A stretch of DNA of 38,218 nt, taken from assembly GCA_016178305.1 (NCBI GenBank), contig JACOTM010000061.1, forward strand, positions 1 to 38,218, in the 5' to 3' direction. A program made the position numbers and the translations under genes. Each line of letters starts with the position of its first letter. Position 1 is the stretch's first letter. This DNA is from Flavobacteriia bacterium (GTDB lineage: Bacteria > Bacteroidota > Bacteroidia > Flavobacteriales_D > Crocinitomicaceae). Under the pieces are notes generated by a model. The model had not been told where the DNA came from, made no database searches, and was given only the letters and a program-made list of their open reading frames with translations. Below, piece by piece: positions 1 to 8,272 of this stretch.

Positions 1-174
1 TGGACGCGCTTGTAATCCAAAATAAGAAGGAAATTTTGTGTCATCTAAATTTTTCTTTTTAGATCTTGTAGAACCTTTTGATTTAATACCATCATTCTCT
101 TGTGCATTTAACAAATTTGAAAAACCAAATATGAAAAAAAACAGAAAGCAATTTATCAATTTACTCATTATCAT
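1..174 (-). CDS. Exported protein, N-terminal fragment cut by window edge
   Basis: An open frame of 58 codons runs off the left end on the minus strand without a stop. It begins MIMSKLINCF; a second in-frame ATG at 168 (MSKLINCF) is an equally good start. Residues 1-24 form a classic signal peptide: a short polar start, a Phe/Ile/Leu-rich core, and LNAQ as the probable signal peptidase I site. The mature part starts with a polar, lysine-rich linker and then FPSYFGLQARP. That motif would suit the first strand of an outer-membrane beta-barrel, but this is inference from very little sequence. The ORF is too short to name, and its function depends on sequence outside the window. Confidence 0.7.
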   Translation of the reverse strand, partial: MIMSKLINCFLFFFIFGFSNLLNAQENDGIKSKGSTRSKKKNLDDTKFPSYFGLQARP

Positions 175-250
175 AAGCGCAAAGTAAAATTATTTTCTAA
201 TAAATTCTCAATTATCCCTGATCTATTTATTAAAATGTATAAAATTATAC

Positions 251-838
251 TTATTCCGTAATCCATTCAGTTGTATATTCTAATGGTTTTCTATGAGATT
301 TTGGCCAATCAATAGCTGAATAACCAATATAAAACAATCCTAAACAACGATCTTTTACTCCCAATTTTAGATAATTTTTCATCTGCTCGGAATAAATTAA
401 TTGAGGTGTAGCCCAAAAACCACCTAAACCATAAGCTGTACATGACAAATGTAAATTTTGAACGGCACATGCAACAGCCTCAATTTCTTCAATTTCCAAA
501 ATTCTCTCTTCTTTTTGTCTTTCCATACAAATAGCTATTACAACTGAAGATTGCAATGGTCTCGTAATTAATTTAGCCAATTTTGAGTCATTTTGGTTTT
601 CCTTCTCGGTCAACTCTAAATACGTTTTACCTAAAAAGTCACTTAAATTTTGTAAACCTTTCTCTGTAAACACTTTAAACCTCCAAGGTTGCGTATTACC
701 ATGAGTAGGTGCCCATTGTGCATTGGTCAATAATAATTCAATTTGTTCTTTATGAATTTTACGTGAACTAAATTGCTCTGGATAAATAGTCCTTCTATTT
801 TTAATTAAATCATTTATTTCAGAGAGATTATATCTCAT
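251..838 (-). CDS. Nitroreductase family protein (FMN-dependent oxidoreductase)
   Basis: This 195-residue protein has the usual length of a single-domain nitroreductase. The N-terminus carries the FMN-phosphate-binding RRT (residues 15-17), followed by APTHGNTQPWRF around residues 43-55, the family's conserved A-P-(S/T)-x-x-N-x-Q-P-W-x-F segment. The C-terminal half has GLGGFWATP and LGLFYIGY, which match the second FMN-binding region. The short form with HGNTQPWR resembles the YdjA-like subgroup. Family members are cytoplasmic and transfer two electrons from NAD(P)H to nitro compounds, quinones or enones; the natural substrate cannot be told. It stands alone, and a TAATTTTG box lies 14 bases upstream of its ATG. 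Confidence 0.9.
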   Translation of the reverse strand: MRYNLSEINDLIKNRRTIYPEQFSSRKIHKEQIELLLTNAQWAPTHGNTQPWRFKVFTEKGLQNLSDFLGKTYLELTEKENQNDSKLAKLITRPLQSSVVIAICMERQKEERILEIEEIEAVACAVQNLHLSCTAYGLGGFWATPQLIYSEQMKNYLKLGVKDRCLGLFYIGYSAIDWPKSHRKPLEYTTEWITE

Positions 839-851
839 ATACTTTTTTATT

Positions 852-859
852 CAAAATTA
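852..859 (-). promoter_or_regulatory. Putative -7 box (TAATTTTG) of the nitroreductase gene
   Basis: On the minus strand TAATTTTG matches the Bacteroidota -7 consensus TAnnTTTG. Transcription would start near 845, leaving only about seven untranslated bases before the ATG at 838. I see no TTG -33 element at the usual spacing, so this rests on one box in AT-rich DNA. Confidence 0.4.
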
Positions 860-1031
860 ATCAATCAAAAGCATAAAACATAAACGCAAATGACTGAAAA
901 GATAAAATTAATAAAATTTAAAAAAACAATTTCAAACTACGAAAAAAATATTAAACATAAATAACTTATATACAATAAATTAACAAACAAAAAGCTATTA
1001 ATATAAATTTTAAATTATCATTCGATTGATT

Positions 1032-1067
1032 AAAAAAAAAAATAAACTGCCTTTTGGAGACAGTCTC
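1032..1067 (-). terminator. Intrinsic terminator after the PorP/SprF gene
   Basis: On the minus strand, just after the stop at 1095, ACTG pairs with CAGT and CC with GG, with a three-base bulge. TTTA and a run of about ten T follow. The core GACTGTCTCCAAAAGGCAGT resembles the terminator at 11713-11744. The stem is short, but the T-run is strong and the position is right. Confidence 0.65.
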
Positions 1068-1094
1068 AATTTTATTAAGCTCATTTCGAATATG

Positions 1095-2120
1095 TTATTT
1101 AAAAAGAATACTTTTACTACTTATTGAATGATTTCCTCTTGCATATTTAATTGAAAACTCAAAACCTCCCATTCTTGAATTAGCTAATTTTGAAGTTCTT
1201 AAATCTGTTGATGCTAAAAAAACAAATTCATTCCATTCTAACATAAAAGTCGGGATAATAGCATCCATCAATCGATAAGTTACTCCTCCTCCTATTCTAA
1301 AAGGTTTATTATGTGTTGTAACTAAACTATGATTATTAACTTGAGTAGAAATTATTGCTGATAATATTGACTGATATTGTTTTTGCTGAACATATTGATT
1401 AAATTTCACATTCAATAATAAGCGATCCCCAATCATATTTTCCATTTCGGCATGAAAAACAAACTTTCGAGGCAACATTAAGTCGTATTGTTGAAGTTTC
1501 GCTCCTGAATTCAATAAATGATATGCAGAAATCCCTGTTTGAAACCAGAAATTAGATTTAGAATTTAATACCCTAGGATAATTTTTAAACCGATACATAA
1601 ATCCTGCCGCCAACTCTGGAGAGACTTTATTAAAGTTCATCAATGTGCCTTCATGACTACTCAAATTGGAATTAAAATCAACTCCTTGAAATTGATTTCC
1701 AAAATTTAATCGACTAAAATCAACTGTTTGTTGTGCTATACCTCCTTCTACTCCGAAAGAAACAATACTCGTTTTGCTTACTGGTAATATAGAAGAAAAT
1801 CCTATTTTAGCTCCTCTATTAGCAACAGTTCCATTACCAGACATATCATTATAAACTTGTAACCCAAATCCAAAATGAGATTTAGCTATTGCCGTGTGAC
1901 TTTTAAATAATGGACCATCAAAATAAAATAAAGAAGTTGAATATTTTCCAGTACTTAAATTTTGATTTTTTTGATGAATCCCAAATCTTTCCCAACCATC
2001 ATGATTCCCATACGCCGCAGGATTTATCAATTGTGTTGAAAATGCTATTTGAGATAAGTGTATGTCTTGGGCATTTGAAATAAATGAAGCGAATAACCCA
2101 ATAATAAATAATTTTTTCAT
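1095..2120 (-). CDS. PorP/SprF family type IX secretion outer-membrane protein
   Basis: This 341-residue protein starts with a signal peptide (MKKLFIIGLFASFISNAQ) and then DIHLSQ...LINPAAYGNHDG. That N-terminal block, with its NPA motif, is the hallmark of the PorP/SprF family. The rest alternates short amphipathic strands with glycines and asparagines, as expected of a 12-16-strand outer-membrane barrel. Family members are T9SS components, and SprF-like paralogues are needed to secrete specific cargo bearing the type B sorting domain. Its gene lies 18 bases after the stop of exactly such a cargo gene (2139-6296) on the same strand, so it is probably that protein's dedicated partner or surface anchor. 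A terminator follows the gene. The pairing is inferred from family knowledge and adjacency. Confidence 0.92.
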   Translation of the reverse strand: MKKLFIIGLFASFISNAQDIHLSQIAFSTQLINPAAYGNHDGWERFGIHQKNQNLSTGKYSTSLFYFDGPLFKSHTAIAKSHFGFGLQVYNDMSGNGTVANRGAKIGFSSILPVSKTSIVSFGVEGGIAQQTVDFSRLNFGNQFQGVDFNSNLSSHEGTLMNFNKVSPELAAGFMYRFKNYPRVLNSKSNFWFQTGISAYHLLNSGAKLQQYDLMLPRKFVFHAEMENMIGDRLLLNVKFNQYVQQKQYQSILSAIISTQVNNHSLVTTHNKPFRIGGGVTYRLMDAIIPTFMLEWNEFVFLASTDLRTSKLANSRMGGFEFSIKYARGNHSISSKSILFK

Positions 2121-2138
2121 GATTAATATTTTTTCAGA

Positions 2139-5100
2139 TTAATTAATTATTTCAATATAACCTGACAATTTTCCTGTTTTACCACTTATATATTTATACG
2201 TTACATTGTATGTATAAACACCTGAAATTACTTTCTGTCCTTTATAAGTTCCATCCCATTTGTTACCACTATCTTCTGTCTTATAAATTACCTCACCCCA
2301 TCGATCAAATAAAACAAAACTAAATTTATCAATTCCTACTGTATTAAAAAATTCTAATCTTTCGTTGAATCCATCTCCATTAGGACTAAAGCCGGATGGG
2401 ATTTTTAAGTCATGAATTAAACTATCGATTACATACAAAATAGTTGAATCTTGATTGATACATCCATTACCATCAACAACTGTAATGTAAACATACATTG
2501 ATTGTTCTACATTTACAGAACTTGTTAAAGTATTTGTACTTGAATTAAATGCACTATCTGGTGACCAAGTATATGTCCCATTTGAAGCGGTAGCAGTAAT
2601 TGGAAAAGTTTGACCTGCCATTACTTCAATTACTTCAGGAGCATTAACTGAAGGTTGCGTAAAAGTATGTATGTGAATCACATTTGATGTATCAGGAGGA
2701 CAAGTACCCTTTTGCACAATTACATAAAAAGCAGTAATCGTGTTTGAAACGGTATAGGTATAATTTATTGCTGTAACTCCAATTGGATTGTAATTCGTAT
2801 TATCAAAAGATTGATACCAATTTAAAACGTTTCCTTGGTTATTTGAAAGATACAAATCATGATCCGAATTTAAACATACCCAATTGCTATTATGTAAAAC
2901 ACCTGCTTTAGAAGAATTATCCAATAAAACCGTATCCGTATTATAGACACATCCATCTACATTAACCGTTAAAGAATAAGTACCGGGAGATAAATTAGAA
3001 ATAGAGTTTGCAGTTTGAGAATTTGACCATAAATAAGATGGAGTACCTGTGTTTCCTGAAATTGTTGCTGTGATAACACCATCGCTCCCCCCACATATTG
3101 GATCCGTTGTTGTCAATGCGATTGTTGCTTGATTATTTGTTAAAGTTGTACTTCCATTTAAAACACAACCATCAACATTAACGATAACTTGATAAGATCC
3201 TGCTGCTAAACTTGAAATTGTTGTTGAAGTAGCAGAATTACTCCATAAAAAAGTCGAAGAACCACTGTTTCCTGCTATTGTCGCAGTTGCTGAACCATTA
3301 CTTAAACCGCAAGTTGGTTGAGTTGCTACAATTGTTAATACTGGATTCGTTCCTGACAATGTCGAATTATCGGTCAAAGTACATCCATCAACACTCACTG
3401 TAACTGTATATGTACCAGATGCTAGATTTGAAATTGTTGCTGTTGAACCACCATTATTCCAACTATAAGTAGGAGTACCTGTATTTCCGGAAACAATAGC
3501 TGTGATACTTCCATTCGAATTCCCACAACTTGGTTGAATTGAATTTAATGTTAATGTTGATGATGCACTAGAACTCGATAAAGTCGTATTATCAGTTAAT
3601 GTACATCCATCAACTGTAACAGTCAATGTATAATTTCCCGCAGCTAAATTAGAAATGTTTGCCGTTGTTGCACTGTTACTCCATAAATAAGTTGGTGTAC
3701 CTGTATTCCCCGATACGGTTGCAGCAATTGATCCATTATTTTGTCCACAGGAAGGTTGAACAGCGTTTAAACTTAAAGTTGGATTAGTCGATGAAATAAC
3801 AACTTGATTATTTAAGCTACATCCATCAACTGTAACATTAATAGTATAAGTACCTGCTATTAAATTTGTTATATTAGACGTTGATCCGCCATTACTCCAG
3901 ACATAAGTTGGTGGCCCTACATTTCCAGAAATTGTAGCCGTTGCTGTACCTAAATTTCCACAAGTTGCATTCGTAGAAGAAACAGTTAACTGTGGTCCGG
4001 TTCCTGAAGAGATTGTTAAATTTAAATTAAAAGTACAACCATCAACCAAAACTGTAACTGTATAAGTACCTGCTGCTAAGTTATTTTCAACTAACGCTGA
4101 TCCACCACTTGACCATGTAATAGTTGGTGTACCTGTATTTCCTGTAATTGTAAGTGTTCCTATTCCATTATTTTGACCACAAGTTGCATTCGTTCCAGCT
4201 ACTGTTACAGTTGGACCACCTGAACTTGTTAATATAGAGGTACCAGTAACGACACAAGAATTAGCATCTGCTATAGAATAAGCAAAAGATCCTGCCCCTA
4301 AATTCGACACAGTCATTCCTGGTTGAACAGTAGAATTGAATGTTAACACATAAGGTGCAACACCATTTGAAGCAACATAAGTCACATTTCCATTTGTGCC
4401 ACAAGTTGGATTTGTTATTGATTCAGTCGCTGTTGGATTTGCATTAATCGTAATGTAATTCGTTTTTGTTGTTGTTTCAGGAGTAACACCATCTGAAGCA
4501 ATCATAGAAATAGTATATGTACCCGAATTAGCAAAAATCATTTGTGGATTTTGTGATGTAGCACTTGTTCCTCCTGTATAAGTAACCCCTGAAGAAGGTG
4601 TCACAGTCCAATTCCATGAAGTTGGGGTTCCCGAAATTGTTGTACTTGTGAATGTAACTGAAGAATTCGCACAAGAAGTTGTATTATTTGCTGAAAAATC
4701 ACAATCTAAAACCGTAATATTGCTTGTAATATATACTGCATAATCTTCTGTTTGACCGTAAGTTGACGTATGACAAGGACCATTAACACCATTCATATCT
4801 GAAATAATCCTCATTCTTAAATATGTATTCAAAGTTGGAGATGGTGGAATTGTTACATTTTGAGTTACTTGTGCGCCATTAGTACTTGTCAAACCTCCTG
4901 CTGGTGTTACTTCTTCTCCAGCATCAGCAAAACTTCCATTATTATTATAATCAATCCATGCTTTAACAATTTGAGTATTAAACCATGTCGTTATTTTTAG
5001 AGGATATGTCTGCCCCACTTGAGCATTTGCAACATTCAAACATGAAGTTGAAAAATCCATATAACCATTTGTTGGATTATCATTATTTGTTGAAGAAGAA

Positions 5101-6296
5101 ACGTTCGCCAAATTATTAAATATTACTTCAGTTATACCCGCATAGCCTCCTGTTAAACCCTGTCCTGTTGTAATAGAAGTACAAGCAGCAATTGGGGGTG
5201 TAAAAGTTCCTGTTGGTGCTACAGCTCCTAAAGAAGTTTTTAAACTTGCCCGAGAGGTATTCATACATGCTTGTACTCTAGCCTTTTGATCATTTGTAAA
5301 ACGATCGGGACAGCTGGTATAATTCATATAATTATGAATCACATTTCCGATAGGCTGATTTGTACAAGTATTCGTTCCTGTAGTTGAACAAGCGAAATAT
5401 TCCGTATTATTATTGTACCCTAAATAATTCATTATAGGTGGAGTATCACAACAAAAATCTCCTTGGGTCGCACATGTTGTTGCATTTTCTGCTGGTGGAC
5501 ATAATCCGACATCTCCATCTTCAAAAGGATGATATAAATCTAAAAAATGCCCTACTTCATGCACAACAGTTGAGTTATCTCCTCCACAAGCACCAAAATA
5601 ATATCCTTGTGTATTATTGGGATCGTATCCAAACGTTCCAGCCATCATAATAGCACCATTATATTGATCAATACCAACTGGTAGATATGCATATCCTTGT
5701 ATTCCACAGCCCCCGTTATTGCCATTAATTTCTGTTACAATCCAGAAATTCATATATTTATCGGTTGGCCATTTACTCAAATCTTGAAGTGTATTTTGAT
5801 CTGCTCCTACTGATCCACTTCTTTTAACACCATCAGCTGAATATCCTGCGACCCCACTGGCATTTACGCGTACTATACCATTTGTAGCATTACAATTTGG
5901 GTCTCTTTTAGCCATAACAAAACGAACGCCCATATCTATACTTTGACCAGGAGTAGTCACATTTGCCCAAGTATCATTTAAATTCTGAATAGCACTTAAT
6001 ATTTGAGCATCTGAAATGTTTGCTCCTACGCCAACAGCTGTTCCTAAATGCAAAACATGTACAACTACTGGAATAGTATCTATTCCTCCTGATTTTGGAG
6101 GAGGAGAATTTAAATAACTATAAATCATTTGATTGTGCTGCTCCCACATTTGACGATATACAGGATCGAGCATTTTCTGTTGATGAATTTGGTCAAAGCC
6201 ACAAGTTGGGGTTTGTTGTGCAAATAAATCATTTGAAATAACCATTAAACACACTAAAAATACGTAGTTAACAAAGAGTTTGTTAAACTTTTTCAT
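2139..6296 (-). CDS. T9SS type B cargo: M43 metalloprotease with GEVED, PKD and SprB-like repeats
   Basis: This is a 1385-residue cell-surface or secreted protein. Residues 1-27 are a signal peptide ending LFAQ. The M43 (pappalysin/cytophagalysin-type) metalloprotease domain spans about 70-350. It has the zinc site HEVGHFLDLYH at 246-256 (ligands H246, H250, H256; catalytic E247) and a downstream Met-turn YMNYTSC. A GEVED domain follows at about 370-522, with the signature GQTEDYAVYI, and a PKD domain at about 530-620. Seven SprB-like repeats of about 72 residues fill 620-1125; each has a Cys-Gly near its start and most end in VDGC. After an Ig-like linker comes the gliding-motility-associated C-terminal domain (about 1300-1385), with SGFSPNGDG and DRWGE, which directs T9SS type B export. 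The PorP/SprF gene immediately downstream fits this. The active site looks intact, so it should be a working protease held on adhesive repeats; its substrate is unknown. Confidence 0.93.
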   Translation of the reverse strand: MKKFNKLFVNYVFLVCLMVISNDLFAQQTPTCGFDQIHQQKMLDPVYRQMWEQHNQMIYSYLNSPPPKSGGIDTIPVVVHVLHLGTAVGVGANISDAQILSAIQNLNDTWANVTTPGQSIDMGVRFVMAKRDPNCNATNGIVRVNASGVAGYSADGVKRSGSVGADQNTLQDLSKWPTDKYMNFWIVTEINGNNGGCGIQGYAYLPVGIDQYNGAIMMAGTFGYDPNNTQGYYFGACGGDNSTVVHEVGHFLDLYHPFEDGDVGLCPPAENATTCATQGDFCCDTPPIMNYLGYNNNTEYFACSTTGTNTCTNQPIGNVIHNYMNYTSCPDRFTNDQKARVQACMNTSRASLKTSLGAVAPTGTFTPPIAACTSITTGQGLTGGYAGITEVIFNNLANVSSSTNNDNPTNGYMDFSTSCLNVANAQVGQTYPLKITTWFNTQIVKAWIDYNNNGSFADAGEEVTPAGGLTSTNGAQVTQNVTIPPSPTLNTYLRMRIISDMNGVNGPCHTSTYGQTEDYAVYITSNITVLDCDFSANNTTSCANSSVTFTSTTISGTPTSWNWTVTPSSGVTYTGGTSATSQNPQMIFANSGTYTISMIASDGVTPETTTKTNYITINANPTATESITNPTCGTNGNVTYVASNGVAPYVLTFNSTVQPGMTVSNLGAGSFAYSIADANSCVVTGTSILTSSGGPTVTVAGTNATCGQNNGIGTLTITGNTGTPTITWSSGGSALVENNLAAGTYTVTVLVDGCTFNLNLTISSGTGPQLTVSSTNATCGNLGTATATISGNVGPPTYVWSNGGSTSNITNLIAGTYTINVTVDGCSLNNQVVISSTNPTLSLNAVQPSCGQNNGSIAATVSGNTGTPTYLWSNSATTANISNLAAGNYTLTVTVDGCTLTDNTTLSSSSASSTLTLNSIQPSCGNSNGSITAIVSGNTGTPTYSWNNGGSTATISNLASGTYTVTVSVDGCTLTDNSTLSGTNPVLTIVATQPTCGLSNGSATATIAGNSGSSTFLWSNSATSTTISSLAAGSYQVIVNVDGCVLNGSTTLTNNQATIALTTTDPICGGSDGVITATISGNTGTPSYLWSNSQTANSISNLSPGTYSLTVNVDGCVYNTDTVLLDNSSKAGVLHNSNWVCLNSDHDLYLSNNQGNVLNWYQSFDNTNYNPIGVTAINYTYTVSNTITAFYVIVQKGTCPPDTSNVIHIHTFTQPSVNAPEVIEVMAGQTFPITATASNGTYTWSPDSAFNSSTNTLTSSVNVEQSMYVYITVVDGNGCINQDSTILYVIDSLIHDLKIPSGFSPNGDGFNERLEFFNTVGIDKFSFVLFDRWGEVIYKTEDSGNKWDGTYKGQKVISGVYTYNVTYKYISGKTGKLSGYIEIIN
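2925..4440 (-). repeat. Tandem coding repeats (SprB-like, about 216 bp period)
   Basis: Seven tandem coding units of about 72 codons lie inside the M43 protease gene. The conserved spots are the codons for CG near each unit's start, SGNTGTP, YLWSN and VDGC. On the plus strand the last shows as recurring variants of acatccatcaac near 2950, 3170, 3380, 3603, 3819 and 4037. Units 4 and 5 are the most alike. Copy number could change by recombination or slippage. Confidence 0.85.
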
Positions 6297-6401
6297 AGAG
6301 ATACAATTTTAGAAATACTGAGTTTTGCAACGTAAATATATTAATTCAAGATAATTAGTCATAATTTTAATTTACAAAATTATATATTTTTTTCTTTTAA
6401 A

Positions 6402-6431
6402 CTTGTATTTCTATAGCAATTCTTAACTTTG
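6402..6431 (+). promoter_or_regulatory. Promoter of the TruC-like gene (TTG-N18-TAACTTTG)
   Basis: TAACTTTG at 6424-6431 matches the Bacteroidota -7 consensus TAnnTTTG. TTG at 6403-6405 sits 18 bases upstream, within the usual 17-23 spacing for the -33 element. Predicted initiation near 6438 leaves a leader of about 19 bases before the ATG at 6457. Confidence 0.65.
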
Positions 6432-6456
6432 ATTCATTTTTCAGAAAACAAATTCA

Positions 6457-7152
6457 ATGAATCAAAAAATTATTTTCGAAGATAAATATTGCTTTTGTGT
6501 CAACAAACCAAACAACTTATTGGTTCATCATTCTCATTTTGCCCGTAATATTGAAGAAGATTCATTGGTTCAAATTTTAAAGCAGCATGGTTTTGAAACA
6601 CCAATTCCAATTCACCGCTTAGATCGAAAAACTTCTGGACTTATCCTGTTTAGCAAATCTAAAGAATATGTCAAAAAATTTCAAGAATTATTTGATAATG
6701 AATCAATTAAAAAGAAATATATCGCATTAGTTCGTGGATATGTTTTAGAAAAAATGATTCTTAATTCTCCTGTAAAAAATGAAAAAGGAAATTATAAGGA
6801 TGCTTTATCAGAACTAATCCCTATTAAAACAATCGAAATAAATATTCCTGTTCAACCATACAACACTGCTAGATACAGCTACATAGAATTTTACCCCAAA
6901 ACAGGAAGAACTCATCAACTTAGAATTCATGCAAATAAAATTAGTCATCCCATAATCGGAGATCATAAACACGGAAACCGACATCACAACCACATGTTTC
7001 AAGAAGTATTAAATTTACATAATTTATTTCTACACGCTGAAGAATTAACTTTTATGCATCCCTTAACTAATGAAAACATTCATTTAACAGCCCCAAAACC
7101 AGATTTCTGGAATGAATTTGAAGCATTATCCCTAAAGTATAAAACTTGCTAA
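6457..7152 (+). CDS. truC: RluA-family pseudouridine synthase, TruC-like (tRNA U65)
   Basis: This 231-residue cytoplasmic enzyme has the RluA-family core. The catalytic motif HRLDRKTSG at 53-61 supplies the catalytic Asp56, and EFYPKTGRTHQLRIH (about 148-162) is the conserved second block. The N-terminal CVNKPNNLLVHHS and the later HPIIGDHKHGNRHHN and LFLHAEELTFMHP match E. coli TruC closely as I recall it. TruC isomerises U65 of some tRNAs. There is no S4 domain, as in TruC and unlike RluC/RluD. It is the first gene of its own unit, divergent from the metalloprotease gene. The superfamily is certain; the exact target uridine is inferred. Confidence 0.88.
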   Translation: MNQKIIFEDKYCFCVNKPNNLLVHHSHFARNIEEDSLVQILKQHGFETPIPIHRLDRKTSGLILFSKSKEYVKKFQELFDNESIKKKYIALVRGYVLEKMILNSPVKNEKGNYKDALSELIPIKTIEINIPVQPYNTARYSYIEFYPKTGRTHQLRIHANKISHPIIGDHKHGNRHHNHMFQEVLNLHNLFLHAEELTFMHPLTNENIHLTAPKPDFWNEFEALSLKYKTC

Positions 7153-7299
7153 TTTCAAATAGTTTTTATATACCACTTAAAGTTCTTTTACCCCCTGAAA
7201 TTTTAGAATCTGAGTGACTTGACTAGCTACTTTTTTTGATTTTAGAACTGCTTCTAAGCATACTAAAGAATTTAACCATATCAAATTTTCATGCCCAAT

Positions 7300-7998
7300 T
7301 TATTCCATTCTAAATTTAATTGCTTTAGCACATTTTTTATGTTCATAATAATACTTCAAATGCGAATAGTTTATTGAAAGGTTTTTCACATAACAACAAT
7401 GTCTATAAAATTTATCATCATATATTAAAAAGTCACAATATCCCTCATAGTCAGGGTAAGTTTTAATTATCTTTAGTTTTTCCAAATCTACCTTATGTCC
7501 ATTAATACTAATTGACATATCATAATTTACAGAATCTTCAATACAACTAAACCCAAAATTTTTAAGTGTGTCATTAATTATTCTTATATGCGAATTTTCA
7601 AAAAATATCACCCCCTCATATTTTTGTTTTTTTTCGACCGTAATATTAATTTCTCCCGACATTCCATGTAAAAAATAGATATTATTTTTATCAACTCCAA
7701 ATGTTCCATAATAATTGAAACTTGCAATATCCAGAAAGCATGAATCAACAAGAATTGTATCAAAACTTAATTTTCTCAATTTAAATTCATTTTTCATTAC
7801 GAGATAATCATACAAATATTCATCTTTTTCTTTATCATAATAAAACAATTTGTTTACCTTAACTACATTTGGAGGTATATCAAAACTTAAACGTTTATCA
7901 TTAATTCGGGTGCAACTAATAATTCCTAAAAATAAAATCGAAAATTTAAATTGCAATATCAATAAAACAAACACTTTGTATCTATAAAAAACACTCAT
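7300..7998 (-). CDS. Unknown lipoprotein with a DKNYY-like segment
   Basis: I do not recognise a named family. The protein has 232 residues. Residues 1-28 are a hydrophobic signal ending IIS, followed by Cys29 (lipobox IISC), so it should be a lipidated membrane protein. The residues after Cys29 (TRIND) lack the acidic K-D/E-D/E export signal seen in surface lipoproteins of this phylum, so it probably faces the periplasm. The mature part is rich in Tyr, Phe, Lys and Asp. FGVDKNNIYFLHG around residue 100 resembles DKNYY-type repeats (DKNxxY), and EGVIFFENSHIRIIND may be a second repeat-like strand pair. The C-terminus has a Cys cluster (HCCYVKN...KKCAKAI). It is a single gene with no clear promoter box. 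Confidence 0.7.
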   Translation of the reverse strand: MSVFYRYKVFVLLILQFKFSILFLGIISCTRINDKRLSFDIPPNVVKVNKLFYYDKEKDEYLYDYLVMKNEFKLRKLSFDTILVDSCFLDIASFNYYGTFGVDKNNIYFLHGMSGEINITVEKKQKYEGVIFFENSHIRIINDTLKNFGFSCIEDSVNYDMSISINGHKVDLEKLKIIKTYPDYEGYCDFLIYDDKFYRHCCYVKNLSINYSHLKYYYEHKKCAKAIKFRME

Positions 7999-8272
7999 TT
8001 TATCTAAATTAATAAAATCTATACTTTAACTAAACTCAATTGATTGAAAGCTTGAAATATAATCTAAATTCGCTATAACTAAATAAAACAATATACCCGT
8101 CAAAACATTACAAACTTCTATCAACAATTAATTTAACACCAAGAAAATGTAGTAAATCATTTGAATTTATTTAAAAATTCTCAGAACAAAAGAACACTAA
8201 AACTGAATTTATTATGTGTAATTTGAATACATAAATCAGTTAATCTCTAATCTAGACTTTTGTTTTTAAAAC

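Noticed and set aside
7999-8272. Search for a gene or RNA in the gap between the unknown lipoprotein and the pseudo-AsnB gene
   Set aside because: Only AT-rich sequence with no ORF of note, no stable hairpin and no clear promoter box was found.
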